Source of the DNA: Trichoderma breve
Lineage: Eukaryota > Ascomycota > Sordariomycetes > Hypocreales > Hypocreaceae
Direction of reading: 5' to 3'
Assembly (NCBI RefSeq): GCF_028502605.1
Contig: NC_079232.1
Span: forward strand, 3,782,001 to 3,846,000
DNA: 64,000 nucleotides
Below are positions 44,999 through 56,402 of the stretch, in pieces. A model generated the notes under the pieces. It was not told the origin of the DNA. It ran no database searches and saw only the letters and a program-made list of their open reading frames with translations. A program made the translations under genes and the position numbers. Numbering within the stretch: the first letter of the stretch is position 1; each line of letters begins with the position of its first letter.

Positions 44999-47054
44999 CT
45001 ACTCCTCTATGATGTGTGGCTCAAGCACAAGCCTCGCCGTATGCGGCACACAAGGCCCTAGCGTATCAATTCGATTCGCCTTGCGTCCAATATGTCTCCC
45101 CGCTCCTCCATCCATCCGGTTATTCAAGTATATATGCTGATCTCTCAACGGTTGCCCAGCGACCAGACCCCTGAATTCATTCATATTGTAAATGGGCATC
45201 AGCCGGTGCGTAGGGTAAAAGCGGCCACGAATGGACTGCTCTTTGAACACGACATTGTCCTTAATGAGGATCCAGCACCACTGCTTGCTTCGCGTAACTT
45301 GCGTCCGCCACCGAATTTCCTCCTGCAGCGCGAGGGGCAGCTTATCCTTTTCATCGTCGATGACGGTGCCCGCAGCGCTGGGGCCCTTTGACAACTGATA
45401 GATTGGTCCGCGGAAGAAGACAGAGCCAGGATAGTCGGCGCTAGTAAAGATGTGTAGCAAGCCCATCACGGTTGTCGGGCTGGAGTTCGCTTCGGCCCCT
45501 GCCATTTTCACCCGTACGGCATCGCCGATCTCGAGGCGCTCAGCACCGAAGAAGCAGCCGTAATAGGACACGGCTTTTCCGGTGGGGTCATCACCGCGAC
45601 GGGTCCAAAGCGAGTGAGAGAAGTCAACTTTTGAGGCCGCCATCTTGGAAGCATCAAGGTTAATAAGATCTCGTCGAACGGCATTGTTCCCAGCAGCCTG
45701 AAACAGACTTTCCCAAGGCACATCATCAAACACCTTGTCCTTGAGTTCCGCAATGTCAACGGAAGGGACGCTGTAGCAGTGGAATGGCCGCAGGTCGGCC
45801 TCAGCTTTGGTCACATTTGGTTGAGGCACCACGGCATGACCAATGGGTAATAACTCGAATGTCATGCCGTTGGGGGTCAGGTTGCCAGGGGTCGAAATAA
45901 TCCCAAGCCGCCAGGTATTACCTGTCTGATACCATACGAGTTCTCCAGCTCGGAAGAGCAATGGCCCCTTAAGCGACCATTGGATAGCCTGAGGTTTTGG
46001 CTGCTGGAGTGCTTGCTGCTGAAGCGGTGTAGGCACTGCAGCCGGCGCAGCAGCGGGCATCGGGGCTGAATGATTGGGAACAGCTGTAGGGAGTGCCTGG
46101 GAGGGGTTTGGCTGTATAAGCTGAGGGGATTGGGCGGATTGTGTGGGCTGGGACGGCTCGCGCGATTCGCGTGGCTGAATCGGTGTGGGTAGCGGTACAG
46201 GAGTCTGCTGGATAGGCTTCGCTTGTGGCGGTTGCTGTGACAGTTGTTGAGGCTGCTGAGGTTGTTGCGCCGCCTGTGGGTGAGGACTAATATTGGGCGG
46301 CTTGTGAGATGGTTGGCCCGGGATTGGAGGCAAAGGAACCGGCGTTACTTTGACAGGTCTCTCGAGCTTCGCTGGAGTTTCTCCCAGGGCTTGGAGAGGA
46401 GGCTGAATTGGCACCTGAGCCTGAGCCTGAACTTGAACAGGGGCTGGGATAGAAGGCTGAGCTGAGCTTTGAGAAGTAGGCTGTGCCACTGCCGCCTCTT
46501 CAGAAACCAGTGGAGGCTTTGCGAGGTTGGGCATGTTGCAGTGAACACAGCAGCAGTCGCCGTAGTCCTTGGATGCTGACAACAGCCATATCAAGTGAAC
46601 GCCGAACTCCTGAGGACTCTTGAATAGCTTTGACTTGGTGGGGTATCCAGACACCCAAAGATGCTTGGACTTTTCATATAACCAATATCCTCGTGGAAAT
46701 TGCACATACCACGGATTTCCTTCTGCAGAGAAAAAGACATTATCAGGCTGTATTCTAGCAGCAGCATGTCATCGTTACTGGGAGTATCTTACCGTCTGGG
46801 TTGGGTGAAAGTTCCTGCTTCAATAGAATGCCCAACTTGATCCGCCACTCCACAAACCTCGGGTCGTCTTCAGCTAACCTCATCATCTGAGGCTTTGTTC
46901 GCGGAGTCTTGTCTGCGACGGTGGCCTCCTTGCCTGATTTCTTAGCAGCAGTGGTAGCTGCTGGTGTCGCCGTTGTCACCGGCCAATACCCCGGTCCGGT
47001 ATCGACTCCATCGCTCCTCGCAATGCGGATCACATCAAAATCTTTGGTGTCCAT
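44999..47054 (-). CDS. Clr2-like transcription-silencing protein
   Basis: Exons 47054-46793 and 46722-44999, 661 residues. After a Lys/Thr-rich start and a helical segment (DPRFVEWRIKLGILLKQEL), residues about 90-146 match the N-terminal Clr2 module: WYVQFPRGYWLYE, HLWVSGYPTKSKLFKSPQEF, HLIWLL, ending in a Cys cluster CCCVHC. A 170-residue Pro/Gln-rich linker follows, then the second module (about 330-600) starting LLFRAGELVWYQTG with WRLGIISTPG and ending near RPLRDQHIYLNNRM. In fission yeast Clr2 is part of SHREC, a histone-deacetylase/remodelling complex that silences heterochromatin. The activity here is inferred from the domain. The intron acceptor (CTGCAG) restores the conserved segment, giving confidence in the join. 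Confidence 0.75.
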
Positions 47055-48102
47055 GGCTTCTCAATCATGATACGGCGTTTCGGATGAGTGTTGCTGCTGC
47101 TCTGCTCCACGACCACACGCTGCCTGTCCCGACACGTGGGTCTCGTGACCCCTTGACCTGAAGCGGCTTCAAGAATCCAAATATCCCATACAAATAGCTG
47201 ATAGAGAAGAGGATAACGATGGTTGTATACGCTTGAGTGGTTGCGAGATAAGATGTTTGCCAAGCCTCGAGACCTCTCAAAGAGCACGCTGTTAGATTGT
47301 ATGTAGACCTTGAGAGAGACGTAGGACGGGCAGCTCCAAGCAGTTCACAGCGTCTCGGCGTGCCTCAATGGGAATATTGCGAGTCCTCGGTGGTATAATG
47401 TAATTTCTATTTCGACGGCACAGAGCAATTAGTATATTGGGGATTTGCCTTGTGTTGACACAATGATGAATTGAATTTCTGTAGGACAAAGCCCGACGTG
47501 TAGTGGTTTAGCCAGTCAGAATTGATGAGTCAGCATAACTGTGGCGCAGCTACATATTAAGAGCTGCATTCACTGGACCAAGAAGACGAATGAGTGTGCA
47601 ATTTGAGCATACAGAGTGTTCTATAAATGCTTATGAGCAATGCAATTGAAAGGATGAAGAATTATAACAGGCTCAACCATTTGGATAGTTCTTAGTACGA
47701 GAATCTAACCGGTATCTGCCTGTGTAGATACAATGAGGTGTACATAGATGTACATTAATTCCCTGTGCCTTGTGCAGATGATGCGGTAGACTTCGAATAC
47801 ACTGTATTGCATCTATAGCTTTTATAGGCTCCAGAGACTTTAAGATGATGAAAAGGCTAGAATATCATTGTTCTTGGGATTGGCCGTTACTCTTATACAC
47901 ATCTCCAGTATTGGTGGGCGACTCAAGCCACGCACCGCCACAGTCCATTAAAGAGGCACGCGTTGTTCACGCGTTTTGTGAATTTGCTTCACTTGAGAGC
48001 CGATGAAGAATCTTGAGATCATTTTGCTTTTTTACACTCATATTGGCCCCTCTTTTCATTCTTACGCATAAGGAGACACACAGATTCTAGAGCATACAAT
48101 CC
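47055..48102. other. Divergent intergenic region of the Clr2-like and NSE1 genes
   Basis: AT-rich spacer of 1 kb with both promoters and no supportable ORF. The sequence just left of 48103 contains several A-rich stretches typical of a leader. Confidence 0.55.
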
Positions 48103-49083
48103 ATGAGTACCCAATCAGGATACCGCCATGGCAACAGGGCTTTCCTTCAGGCCCTCCTCGCCAATGGAACATTGACCTACAAAGAAGCACGGCCAATAAT
48201 TGCCGCCATCATCAACGCCGACAATTCCGGCGACCCAGAAGGTTCAGAATGCAGGCCCGACCAAGTTACGGAACAAGTGTTCCATGACTACATTGACAAA
48301 GCCTCCGCCGCAGCATCCCAGTTTGACTATGAGATTCGGAGCACGCAGCACCAGGTCACCAAGGAGAGGATCTTTGCCCTCGTGAACACCACTTCCGACC
48401 CCCAGACACAGCTCGCTACGATATATAGCCCGGAAGAGCTATCCTTCATCAAGCGGGTTCTCGATGCCATGTTTGAAAAGTTTAACCGGCCCCGGCTTGA
48501 GTCGCTCTGCATTACCGAGATGCAAGCTATCAAACTTGCAAGGCCACCACGCAGAGAGAGCCAGGGGGACGGAGAAGAACAGTCACAAACTCCGATAGAT
48601 AGGGGTTTGAAGCACAGCGAGGTGGAAAACGTCCTCGAAAGTCTCGTGGAGGGAGGCTGGTTCGAGATTAGCAGAGAGGGTTTTTACTCGCTGACGCCAC
48701 GAGCGCTCTTGGAGCTCCGTCCTTGGCTCATTGATATGTACAATGACCCAGATGCTGAGCCCGGCGAGTGGCAGAGGATCAAATTCTGCGAGGCGTGCAA
48801 GGAGATTGTCACCTGGGGTCTCAGGTGTGCAGATCCCGACTGTACACTCCGGCTGCATGATATTTGCCAAGAAGCGTTTTGGAGGTCACGGCGGGGAACA
48901 AATTGCCCTAAATGCTCTCGTGAATGGACTGGGAATCATTACGTTGGAGAAAGAGCCATCACAATGACTGAGGCGTATCGACGGGGTCGAAGACAGAGCG
49001 GTGGCCATAGGAGTGCGCTGGCAGATGAGATTGTTCATGAACAGGGAGGCGACGAAGAAAGTGAAGGCGAGGAGGAGGATTGA
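48103..49083 (+). CDS. NSE1: Nse1, RING-like subunit of the SMC5/6 complex
   Basis: Single exon, 326 residues. The N-terminal two thirds are winged-helix-like: GNRAFLQALLANGTLTYKEARPII at the start, SPEELSFIKRVLDAMF in the middle, and a second wing around LESLVEGGWFEISREGFYSLTPRALLELRPWL. The C-terminal variant RING has C229, C232, C242, C247, H252, C255, C268 and C271 (C4HC3), close to Nse1 of other fungi. Nse1 pairs with the MAGE-type Nse3 and acts as ubiquitin ligase in the SMC5/6 complex for DNA repair and replication-fork stability in the nucleus. The tail is acidic (EESEGEEED). Start is the first ATG after an in-frame stop and has TCCATGAG context. Confidence 0.92.
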   Translation: MSTQSGYRHGNRAFLQALLANGTLTYKEARPIIAAIINADNSGDPEGSECRPDQVTEQVFHDYIDKASAAASQFDYEIRSTQHQVTKERIFALVNTTSDPQTQLATIYSPEELSFIKRVLDAMFEKFNRPRLESLCITEMQAIKLARPPRRESQGDGEEQSQTPIDRGLKHSEVENVLESLVEGGWFEISREGFYSLTPRALLELRPWLIDMYNDPDAEPGEWQRIKFCEACKEIVTWGLRCADPDCTLRLHDICQEAFWRSRRGTNCPKCSREWTGNHYVGERAITMTEAYRRGRRQSGGHRSALADEIVHEQGGDEESEGEEED

Positions 49084-49636
49084 TGGGACGAGATGAATTA
49101 TCAGCAAAAGCAACGAAATTTGCGCTGTCGTTTGGAATATCTTGGCTGATATTATCACGGATATATACATGACTGTATGATGGGCGGGATATGGTACTAC
49201 CATTTACGAATGATACCCTAGAACAATTTTTATTGTCCAACTGAGAAATATGCTAAACCCTTGCCTCGCTGTCTTTCTTTACGGAGTGTATTGTGTAGAA
49301 TCATTTCAGTCATCTACTACAGTGCTGATGCTGCGGGTACGTACTGCTTCTTGCGCAGGGAGGCTTTTGCTCTAAGATGCGCTGCAGTTTTGATTGGTCG
49401 AAGCTTAGGGTGTTGCACCAATGACATCACTCTCACGATTCCCTTTATTCGGATAAAGTTGACATCGTGACGACTTGGCTTGCACGTGTCAACGATCTAC
49501 TAATTTAATCAGATTCCAGTGAGGCGAAGTAGATCCACGCTTCGCATTTCAATTCCTATCACTCAACCCTTCGTCTCACGACCGCTACGCACCTACAAGC
49601 CCTTACACCTACGTTGCGACCGAGACAGAGAGCAAG
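49084..49636. other. Intergenic, promoter of the next gene
   Basis: Moderately AT-rich spacer between the tandem NSE1 and membrane-protein genes. No gene seen. Confidence 0.55.
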
Positions 49637-51099
49637 ATGCTGGAGTACTTTACCTATAAGAAATTCAAGAAGAACAGAGAAGAGAAGGAGAGTGCAAAGA
49701 ATGATGGAAAGCAAGCAGCGGATACAAATAAGAAGGGCGATAAGCAGGACGAGAATTACGATTCGTCCAGCTCGGAGCTTAACCACCCAAAGACAGTCCT
49801 CAAGCCTGAGGACGAGCGATTCCTAGAGGAGCTCCTCGCCCAGAACACCGATGGATCTCCACCACCGCTACCGCCTCGCATCTACACCTACGATGTAGAC
49901 TGGCATTCCGACGTCGAAAGTTCCATCGATGAATCAAAGCAGAACACCGACGACGAGAAGGACAAGGCCGCGAAGACCCCCGACGCTGCAAAGAAACAAG
50001 ACGAAGGCGTCGGAGAAAAGTCAGACAAGAACGGAAAAGAAAAGGCGAAAAAGAATGGAAAAGAAAAGGCAGAAAAGCAGCCCAACAGGCTGTCCCTCTT
50101 CTTTACGAGAAACAAGAAACCAGCGGATGCCGTCAAGCCCAGCGAGACACTCAAGCCAGACACCGAAAACGTCACGCCCAAAGAAGCTGAGCGCGAGAAG
50201 AAGGACCTCACCCGCGTCCTCGACCTCTTGAACCTCTCCGCCAAAAACAACAAAGCCGTGACCGAATCCAAGGACTCGTCCGACATCCTTCAGAGGTTCA
50301 CCCAGATCTTCAAGGATCTCGTCAACGGCGTGCCCACTGCCTACGATGACCTTACTAAGCTGTTCGAAAACAACGATAGCTCCATCAACAAGCTCTTTGA
50401 GAAGCTGCCCTCGTCGCTGCAGAAGCTCGTTACGCAGCTCCCGGATAAACTGACCACTACGCTGGCTCCGGAGATTCTGGCTGCTGCCGCGGAGTCGCAG
50501 GGGATTAAAGTCGCTGAGGGCGGTATGAAGGGCGCGGCTAAGAGGATGCTCTTTGGGCAGAATTTGGCGAATCTGGTGAAGAAGCCTGGTGCGATTGTGG
50601 GAATGCTCAGGGCAATTGTGGAGGTTTTGAAGTCGAGATGGCCGGCCTTTATTGGCATGAATGTCATCTGGAGCGTGGCTCTAAGCTGTGAGTTTCTTTC
50701 CTTGTTCCTTAGTTGATATCGTCATGAAGCTAACTATGTGCAGTATTGCTTGTGGTCCTCTGGTACTGCTACAAGCGCGGCCGTGAAGAGCGCATCCTTC
50801 GTGAGGAGGCGGCTGCTGGAAACGAAGAGGCCGCCCGTCGACTAGCAGAGCTTTCCGAAGACGAAGAATCCGATGAGAACAACAAACCAGCGGCAGATGG
50901 CAAAGAAATTCCGAATGCCAAAGAAGCTGAAGAAGCTGCAGAAGTTGTAGAGGCGGCAGGGGCTGCAGCAGCCGTGGGAGTCATACCAGTCATCATCACG
51001 TCTCCGGAAGGAGAACAAGTAGCAGCCCCGAAAGAAGTTTCGCCAACTGATGAGGTGCCGCCATCAGGTGCTCCCACAGAGGAGAAGAATCACTCCTAA
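49637..51099 (+). CDS. Uncharacterised charged single-pass membrane protein
   Basis: Exons 49637-50687 and 50744-51099, 468 residues. The first about 190 residues are highly charged (Lys/Glu/Asp) and disordered; PPPLPPR at about 75 is a Pro-rich motif of SH3-ligand type. Residues 190-335 are predicted helical with Leu-rich repeats (FTQIFKDLVNGVP, KLFEKLPSSLQKLVTQLPD). A hydrophobic helix follows at about 337-358 (FIGMNVIWSVALS joined across the intron to LLLVVLWYC) then KRGREER, consistent with a single membrane span with a basic inside flank. The C-terminus is Ala/Glu-rich. No signal peptide, so a C-terminal half membrane anchor. I do not recognise a named family; it looks like a conserved ascomycete protein. 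Confidence 0.65.
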
Positions 51100-51308
51100 T
51101 GACCAACAAATGGTTTACTTGATGAGATGGAACGATACCCCTCTTTCTTATGGTAATGACACGAGCACGACATGAGTTCTGGATAATGAGTCTTTCCTCT
51201 TGGTTGTTTTTTATTCTTTCTTTCTATTGTTTTTGTTGGTATACGTAATTGGGTATCTTTTGAGTTAGGTTAGGTTTATTCCATGCATGCAATGCGACAA
51301 TCGCACAA

Positions 51309-53014
51309 TCAATCATCCTGCACCAACTCCTTGATTTCTTCTCTCCCAGGTGCCATAACCACTTCCTTGGTCTTCTCATCAACGCCAGCCTGATTCGTAG
51401 CGCCGCCCCCATCCTGCATCCAAAAGTCCACCTCGTCAATGATATCATAAATAATATCCTCCGCAATCTGTTCCTGGTACCGCTCGACCACTGCATGTAG
51501 AGAGTTTGCGCTGAGGCCATCAGGTTGAATCATATCCACCTCACCATTGGTAGAGTCGTAATCTGCCGGCGGATACCAAAAGTCCGGCCCAAAGTTAACT
51601 TCGACTGCTCCGCCTCTAAACACGCTGACGGCGGGATAGTAGCCCAACATGCCGTCATCGAGACCTTCTCTGGCTCCGACTTGGGGCATGGGCTTAGATG
51701 CAGGGGGGAGGAACCCCAAGAGATTCTCAAAAGGCGTCCCCATGAGCACGCCGTTTTTGTAGACTCTGATATAGGAGTTGGGAAGTGTGCGTAGAGCAGG
51801 CGTGGGGTGTGTAGGGCTCGGAGCGTCGTTAGAGGAGCTTGATGATGCGGCTGGCGAAGGATTCATAAGATCTTCCAGCTCTTTGGTGGTGTGGTATTCG
51901 ATTTTCTCAAAGTATGTGTGCGCCTTGAATCGGATCGGTACTCGGTCTCGCACAATGTTGGCTGCTTCTGCAGTTGCTGGTGCGGGCTCGTCCGCCGCAT
52001 CCACGGCAGGGTTATAGTGGCCGGCCATGATCTTTCTATGTAAATGCTCGGATGGCAGCTGAATTTCAAGGCCGATGACATCGCCCTCTTGTATGCTCTC
52101 GCCGGGAGGGAAAAACTCTTTCGGACGGGACATGAAGACCTTTTCGCCTGCGACGTCTCGAATACCATAGCTGTAGGCGTCGAAGCCTACAGGGGCATCG
52201 AGAGAGGCTTCTCGTCTGGCCCATCCCATGCGTACGTGCTTCCCGCCAACTGGCTTTGCGTCGCCGTCTTTCGGCGGCTGTATGCCTTGTGTAATCTTGC
52301 ATTCCCAATACCATCTTCCTTCGCGTACGGCCACATTGGCCCGTGCCATGCGGAAGCCTTTATCGGTGGTGACTTGCCGGCCGGACTTGTCGAAGAAAAC
52401 ATGAGTCGCAGCATCCTCGAAGCTCATTCTCGGTCCAAACGGCTCTGGCTCGGTCTGTCGATAGTATAGCGTGGAGGGGAAGAGAGGGTCGGCAATGCAG
52501 GGAGTGTAGCGAAAGTTTTTCTTGTTAAAGACACTGTTTTTGGGTTTAGAATAGTCGCCAAGTTGGAAGATAGAACCACTTACTGGTCTGAAGTCTCCAT
52601 GAACTCGATTGCCTCTCCACCTGGCCCGTCAACCCGATGATGCAGCGTCATGACAGGCCCGCGAGGGGGGTCAAAGTCAGACAATTTGGGCGGCGCCAGC
52701 TTGTAGCGCAATGGGCTGTTCTCGCTCTGCTCGGGTTCGCGTCCAGCTTTGGGATCTGGAGTGGCGGGGTTGCTATCGCCGCCCTTGGCCTCGCGCTTCT
52801 TGAGAGTCTCCTTCTTTGTCCTGACGGGCTTGGAACGGCCCGACTGCGATGCGTCGTCGGCATGTTGAGCTTCGGAAGAGGGCCTGACGTCTGGATTCAG
52901 CGGTGACGGCACGGCAGGACTGTGGCCTTCGTCGAACGCGCGCTTCTGGGGGATGGACGAGAGGGACGTTGTAGGCGTGAGCTCCCGCTTGGGGCTGCCC
53001 ATGTCTGAAGCCAT
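51309..53014 (-). CDS. COMPASS subunit Bre2/Ash2-like SPRY protein
   Basis: Exons 53014-52584 and 52533-51309, 551 residues. The N-terminal about 140 residues are Ser/Lys-rich and disordered. The SPRY region begins after the intron: FNKKNFRYTPCIADPL, then FDKSGRQVTTDKGFRMARANVAVREGRWYWECKI, HVRMGWARREASLDAPVGFDAYSYGIRD, and DVIGLEIQLP, the hallmark of Ash2 rather than generic SPRY proteins. A late stretch includes NGVLMGTPFENLLGFLPP and the C-terminal acidic SDI-type helix region with IIYDIIDEVDFW. Bre2 is a subunit of the Set1/COMPASS histone H3K4 methyltransferase, with its C-terminal helix contacting Sdc1/Dpy30. An upstream ATG at 53086 in-frame would lengthen the N-terminus by 24 residues; the shorter start MASDMGSP is preferred. 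Confidence 0.9.
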
Positions 53015-54573
53015 CGTGGGCGGCTGCGGTGGGATTGAGTTGAGCTCAAGCCTCAGATGAAGAGGAAAATAACAGCTGGCGGACACGTGAGGACAATTGG
53101 CAAGCCGGATCTCGAAATCTGGGTGGTGAATGTGGTGGGGTTTGCTCTAATGAACTCCGTACAGCATCAAAGTCAAAAGAACAAACGACGGCTTGAGCTA
53201 CGAAGGTACGTTGATCCAGGTACCGCGTTATCTTATCGGTCTGATCGCGTCGTCAAAATTGGACGCTGCAACGGGTCTAGCCTTGCCGATGACCGACGCA
53301 GTGCGAGGTTGTGGCTGCCCCTTGCAAATGACAGATTTGCTGCACGGGCAGCCAATCAGGAGCCGACTATTGTAAGCAGAGGCATCTCGACGGCGTATCA
53401 CGACAGCCTCATTGGCCACTGGGCGTAGGCGGTGGGCTGGCGGCGGACCAGCGGTGGGTTGCAGTGGGCTTGCAGTGGGCTTGGGGTCTCGTTCCGGACA
53501 TTTTGCATGCTGAAGTGACGCTTCTGAGGTGCTAGAGGCACGGCAATCACGCCAGCCCAACACGCTGCGGCCTCGATACCACCCAGATCATCTACTCACC
53601 TTCCTAGTAGTGCCGTTGACAGGTACTCACTTGTGCTTCGTAATATATTCTAGTGCCGAGCCCGGACGTGCTCCTTCGCATCACCGACAACGACATCGGG
53701 GGCCTCGATTTGATTCACGGGCCTCTGCTCGACCGTCTCCCGAATTCAATCTCCTCCGCCCGTATGATTATATCCCAGATCTGGGGACTCAGATTCGGCC
53801 ACAGATCGGGGGGACCACTTTACAGAGTCGGGTACCCAGCTTTGTACATGCAGGAAAAAAGCTTGAAACACACATCACACCACATCACCCAAATCATCTC
53901 GAATCGAACCGTTCGTCACCTCGTCTCGCATCGCATCGTCCCGCCTTCGCCTTTGCCTTGCCTTGACTCGCCTTGACTCGCCGTGACTCTCACCTCGTCT
54001 CGGTTCCAAGGGCCCCGCTCCCCGAATCCTCCAACTTTCACCGAGCCCTGGACTCGCCGCCATTTTTACCTGGTTCTCTCGATCCTTCCATCATCCGCCA
54101 AGCTGCGGCTGCTCTTCGACTTCCGTATCGATTGGCCAGACAATTTGCGTTGCGTCAACGAGCTCTCTCGGCCGAGGTGTGGCCTCTCCATTCGGTCTTC
54201 TGGCCCCCATCCTGACCGTTTGATACGTTAATTTGCCTGTCTCCTGACGACTCGGATTCGGCACAACGTCGCTGCCGGCTCGTCACCACCACCATCAATC
54301 AAATCTCTTGATCTATCGCCTGTCCATCGCCTTTCAGCCTTTTGAGCGACTCTATTTTGTCGGTGCTTCTTAGGAAATATCGCCCTGATATATTCGCCAC
54401 CTCGAGGCCGACCATCCCCCGTTGCCAAATGTTACATTCGGCCGTCGGTTGACGAGTCCGTGCCTGCGCCACTAATTATTTGTCAGCCCTCGTACCACGC
54501 CCAACATATCTCGTGGTATTGGGCGTCATCTACTGAGCAAGTTTTGATATCACCAGGACCTCTCGGCGCGGAA
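53015..54573. other. Divergent intergenic region of BRE2 and SREA
   Basis: 1.6 kb. GC-rich with short ORFs in several frames. 53961-53990 holds three tandem copies of a 10-bp unit CCTTGACTCG (the third varied). An in-frame upstream ATG at 54460 would extend the SreA-like protein by 38 residues; its sequence is unlike the family and I treat it as leader. Confidence 0.5.
53961..53990. repeat. 10-bp tandem repeat, three copies
   Basis: Two perfect copies of CCTTGACTCG followed by a copy with two changes (CCGTGACTCT), in the sreA leader. Confidence 0.8.
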
Positions 54574-56402
54574 ATGAGTGAAGCATCACAGCCGGGGACG
54601 CCGCCGGTCGGGCCTCAGCGGGAATCTGGCACGGCAAGGACAGCCTTGCCCTCTCGACCTATGTCGGTAAAGAATCGCGAAACCACACCACCTGGTCCTA
54701 TAAACTCAGCTCCATCTCCGACGGAAAGCGACGGCCAGAGGCCTAAACATGCCGATGAGTATGCTGCCTTGAATGCAAGAGAAAAGGAAAATGTAGGCAA
54801 CGATGACGATCTCTCGTCGACTGCTGGCAGCCCTAGGAGCACGTCAAGTGCACCTAAAACCAAAAGGCTGTTGGCAGCAAATGCCCAGGAACAAGGCGGG
54901 CAGGTTTGCAGGTAAGCTTCTGCCGTGGCTATGCAATGCTGTTGTGTCGTGAATTTCAATGCTAACACTTTTTGCAGCAACTGTGGCACTACCCGTACTC
55001 CCCTTTGGAGGAGAAGCCCCCAAGGTGCGACTATTTGCAACGCCTGTGGCTTATACTTGAAGGCCCGGAATGCTGCTCGGCCTACGAGCCTGAAAAAGCC
55101 GCCCAACTTGGTGCCCAGCACTGGCTCAGCCCAACCGCCTGCTAAGCCAAGCTCATCTCCTGCACCAAAGCTGCTACCAAATGTCGCTGGCGCAACTTAC
55201 GTAGCAGCCGATGCTACTCAGTCAGGCACCTGTCCAGGCGGCGGCCGCTGTAACGGCACCGGTGGCGCTGAAGGATGCAACGGATGCCCTGCATACAATA
55301 ACCGCATGTCAAAGAGCGCCCAGCTCAACGTGATGCAGCGACAAGGCGGATGCCATGGCCGTGTTGAAACTAAGACTGAACCAGTTCCCATCGATATCAA
55401 TGCCCTTCAGGCACAAGAACGGGATACCACGGTTATCATCGCCTGTCAAAACTGCGCAACTACAATAACCCCCTTGTGGAGGAGAGATGAAAGTGGACAT
55501 ACAATCTGCAATGCTTGTGGTGAGTTCATACATGGCATTACTTTACTGCTTGAATATTGTTTTTTCTAACTAGTAGGGGGTATCTAGGGTTGTATTACAA
55601 ACTGCATGGTGTCCATAGACCAGTCACTATGAAAAAGGCCACTATCAAAAGGCGAAAGCGAGTGATTCCCGCGGCGCAGGATGAGGAAATGGACGAGGGC
55701 ATGGAGGGACTGGAAACACAAAGCCAGGGGACCCCTGAGAGGGGAACTATTAACGAAGACGGATCTGTGAATCTAGGCCTTCGACGTCGCCCTGGTCACC
55801 CTCTGACCATCGAACCCCATCCGACCAGCCGAAACCCTTCACCACTACCTTCTGCATCTGCGTCTGATCTGGCAGTATATCATCAACACAGCACCGCATC
55901 ACGCAGTATGCCACCGTCTCTTAACGACGAGAATAAACTAGCGCCGCTAGCTTCGATGAACTCGACAATAGCCGACGAAAGACAATCTTCCCTATCGCCC
56001 GCCTCCTTCCTTTCACCCAACCGCAAACGATCGTTTTCATCCACCGAGGCAGACTCTGTCAAAGGTACGGATGGTGGTCACGAAAGCTCGAAGCGAATTT
56101 CTTCCATCAAATCCATCCTCAATCCATCGACCAATGCCGATGAAATATCAAATACTGGGCCTACCAGTGCGGATCGGGGAGATTACTCTCTGCCGCCCCT
56201 GAGGTCTCCCGCCAGTATATCACCAAAACTATCGGGCGGCGGTGGATTTACGCCGCTGAATGCGGCCCCAAGACCTCACGATATCGATACGGAGAGCGAG
56301 CGAATCAAGGCAGAGCGCAGATTGTTACTGAGGCAAGAGGCTGAGCGGATGCGGGAGATGCTCGCTGCAAAAGAGCGAGAGCTCATGGAGTTGGGAGAGT
56401 AA
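54574..56402 (+). CDS. sreA: Siderophore/iron-uptake repressor, double-GATA-finger protein (SreA type)
   Basis: Exons 54574-54911, 54978-55519 and 55588-56402, 564 residues. Zinc finger 1: C112, C115, C133, C136 (C-x2-C-x17-C-x2-C) with TTRTPLWRRSPQGATICNAC. Zinc finger 2: C269, C272, C290, C293 with TTITPLWRRDESGHTICNAC, then GLYYKLHGVHRPVTMKK. Between them lies the iron-sensing Cys-rich region C198, C204, C213, C216, the diagnostic feature that sets SreA, SRE, Urbs1 and Sfu1 apart from other GATA factors. The C-terminus ends in a heptad-rich helix (ERRLLLRQEAERMREM). In the family the protein represses siderophore synthesis and iron-uptake genes when iron is ample, recognising ATCWGATAA. 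Nuclear; the conserved cysteines are all present. Two introns cut each finger at equivalent positions: intron 1 before the second Cys of finger 1, intron 2 at the end of finger 2. Confidence 0.95.
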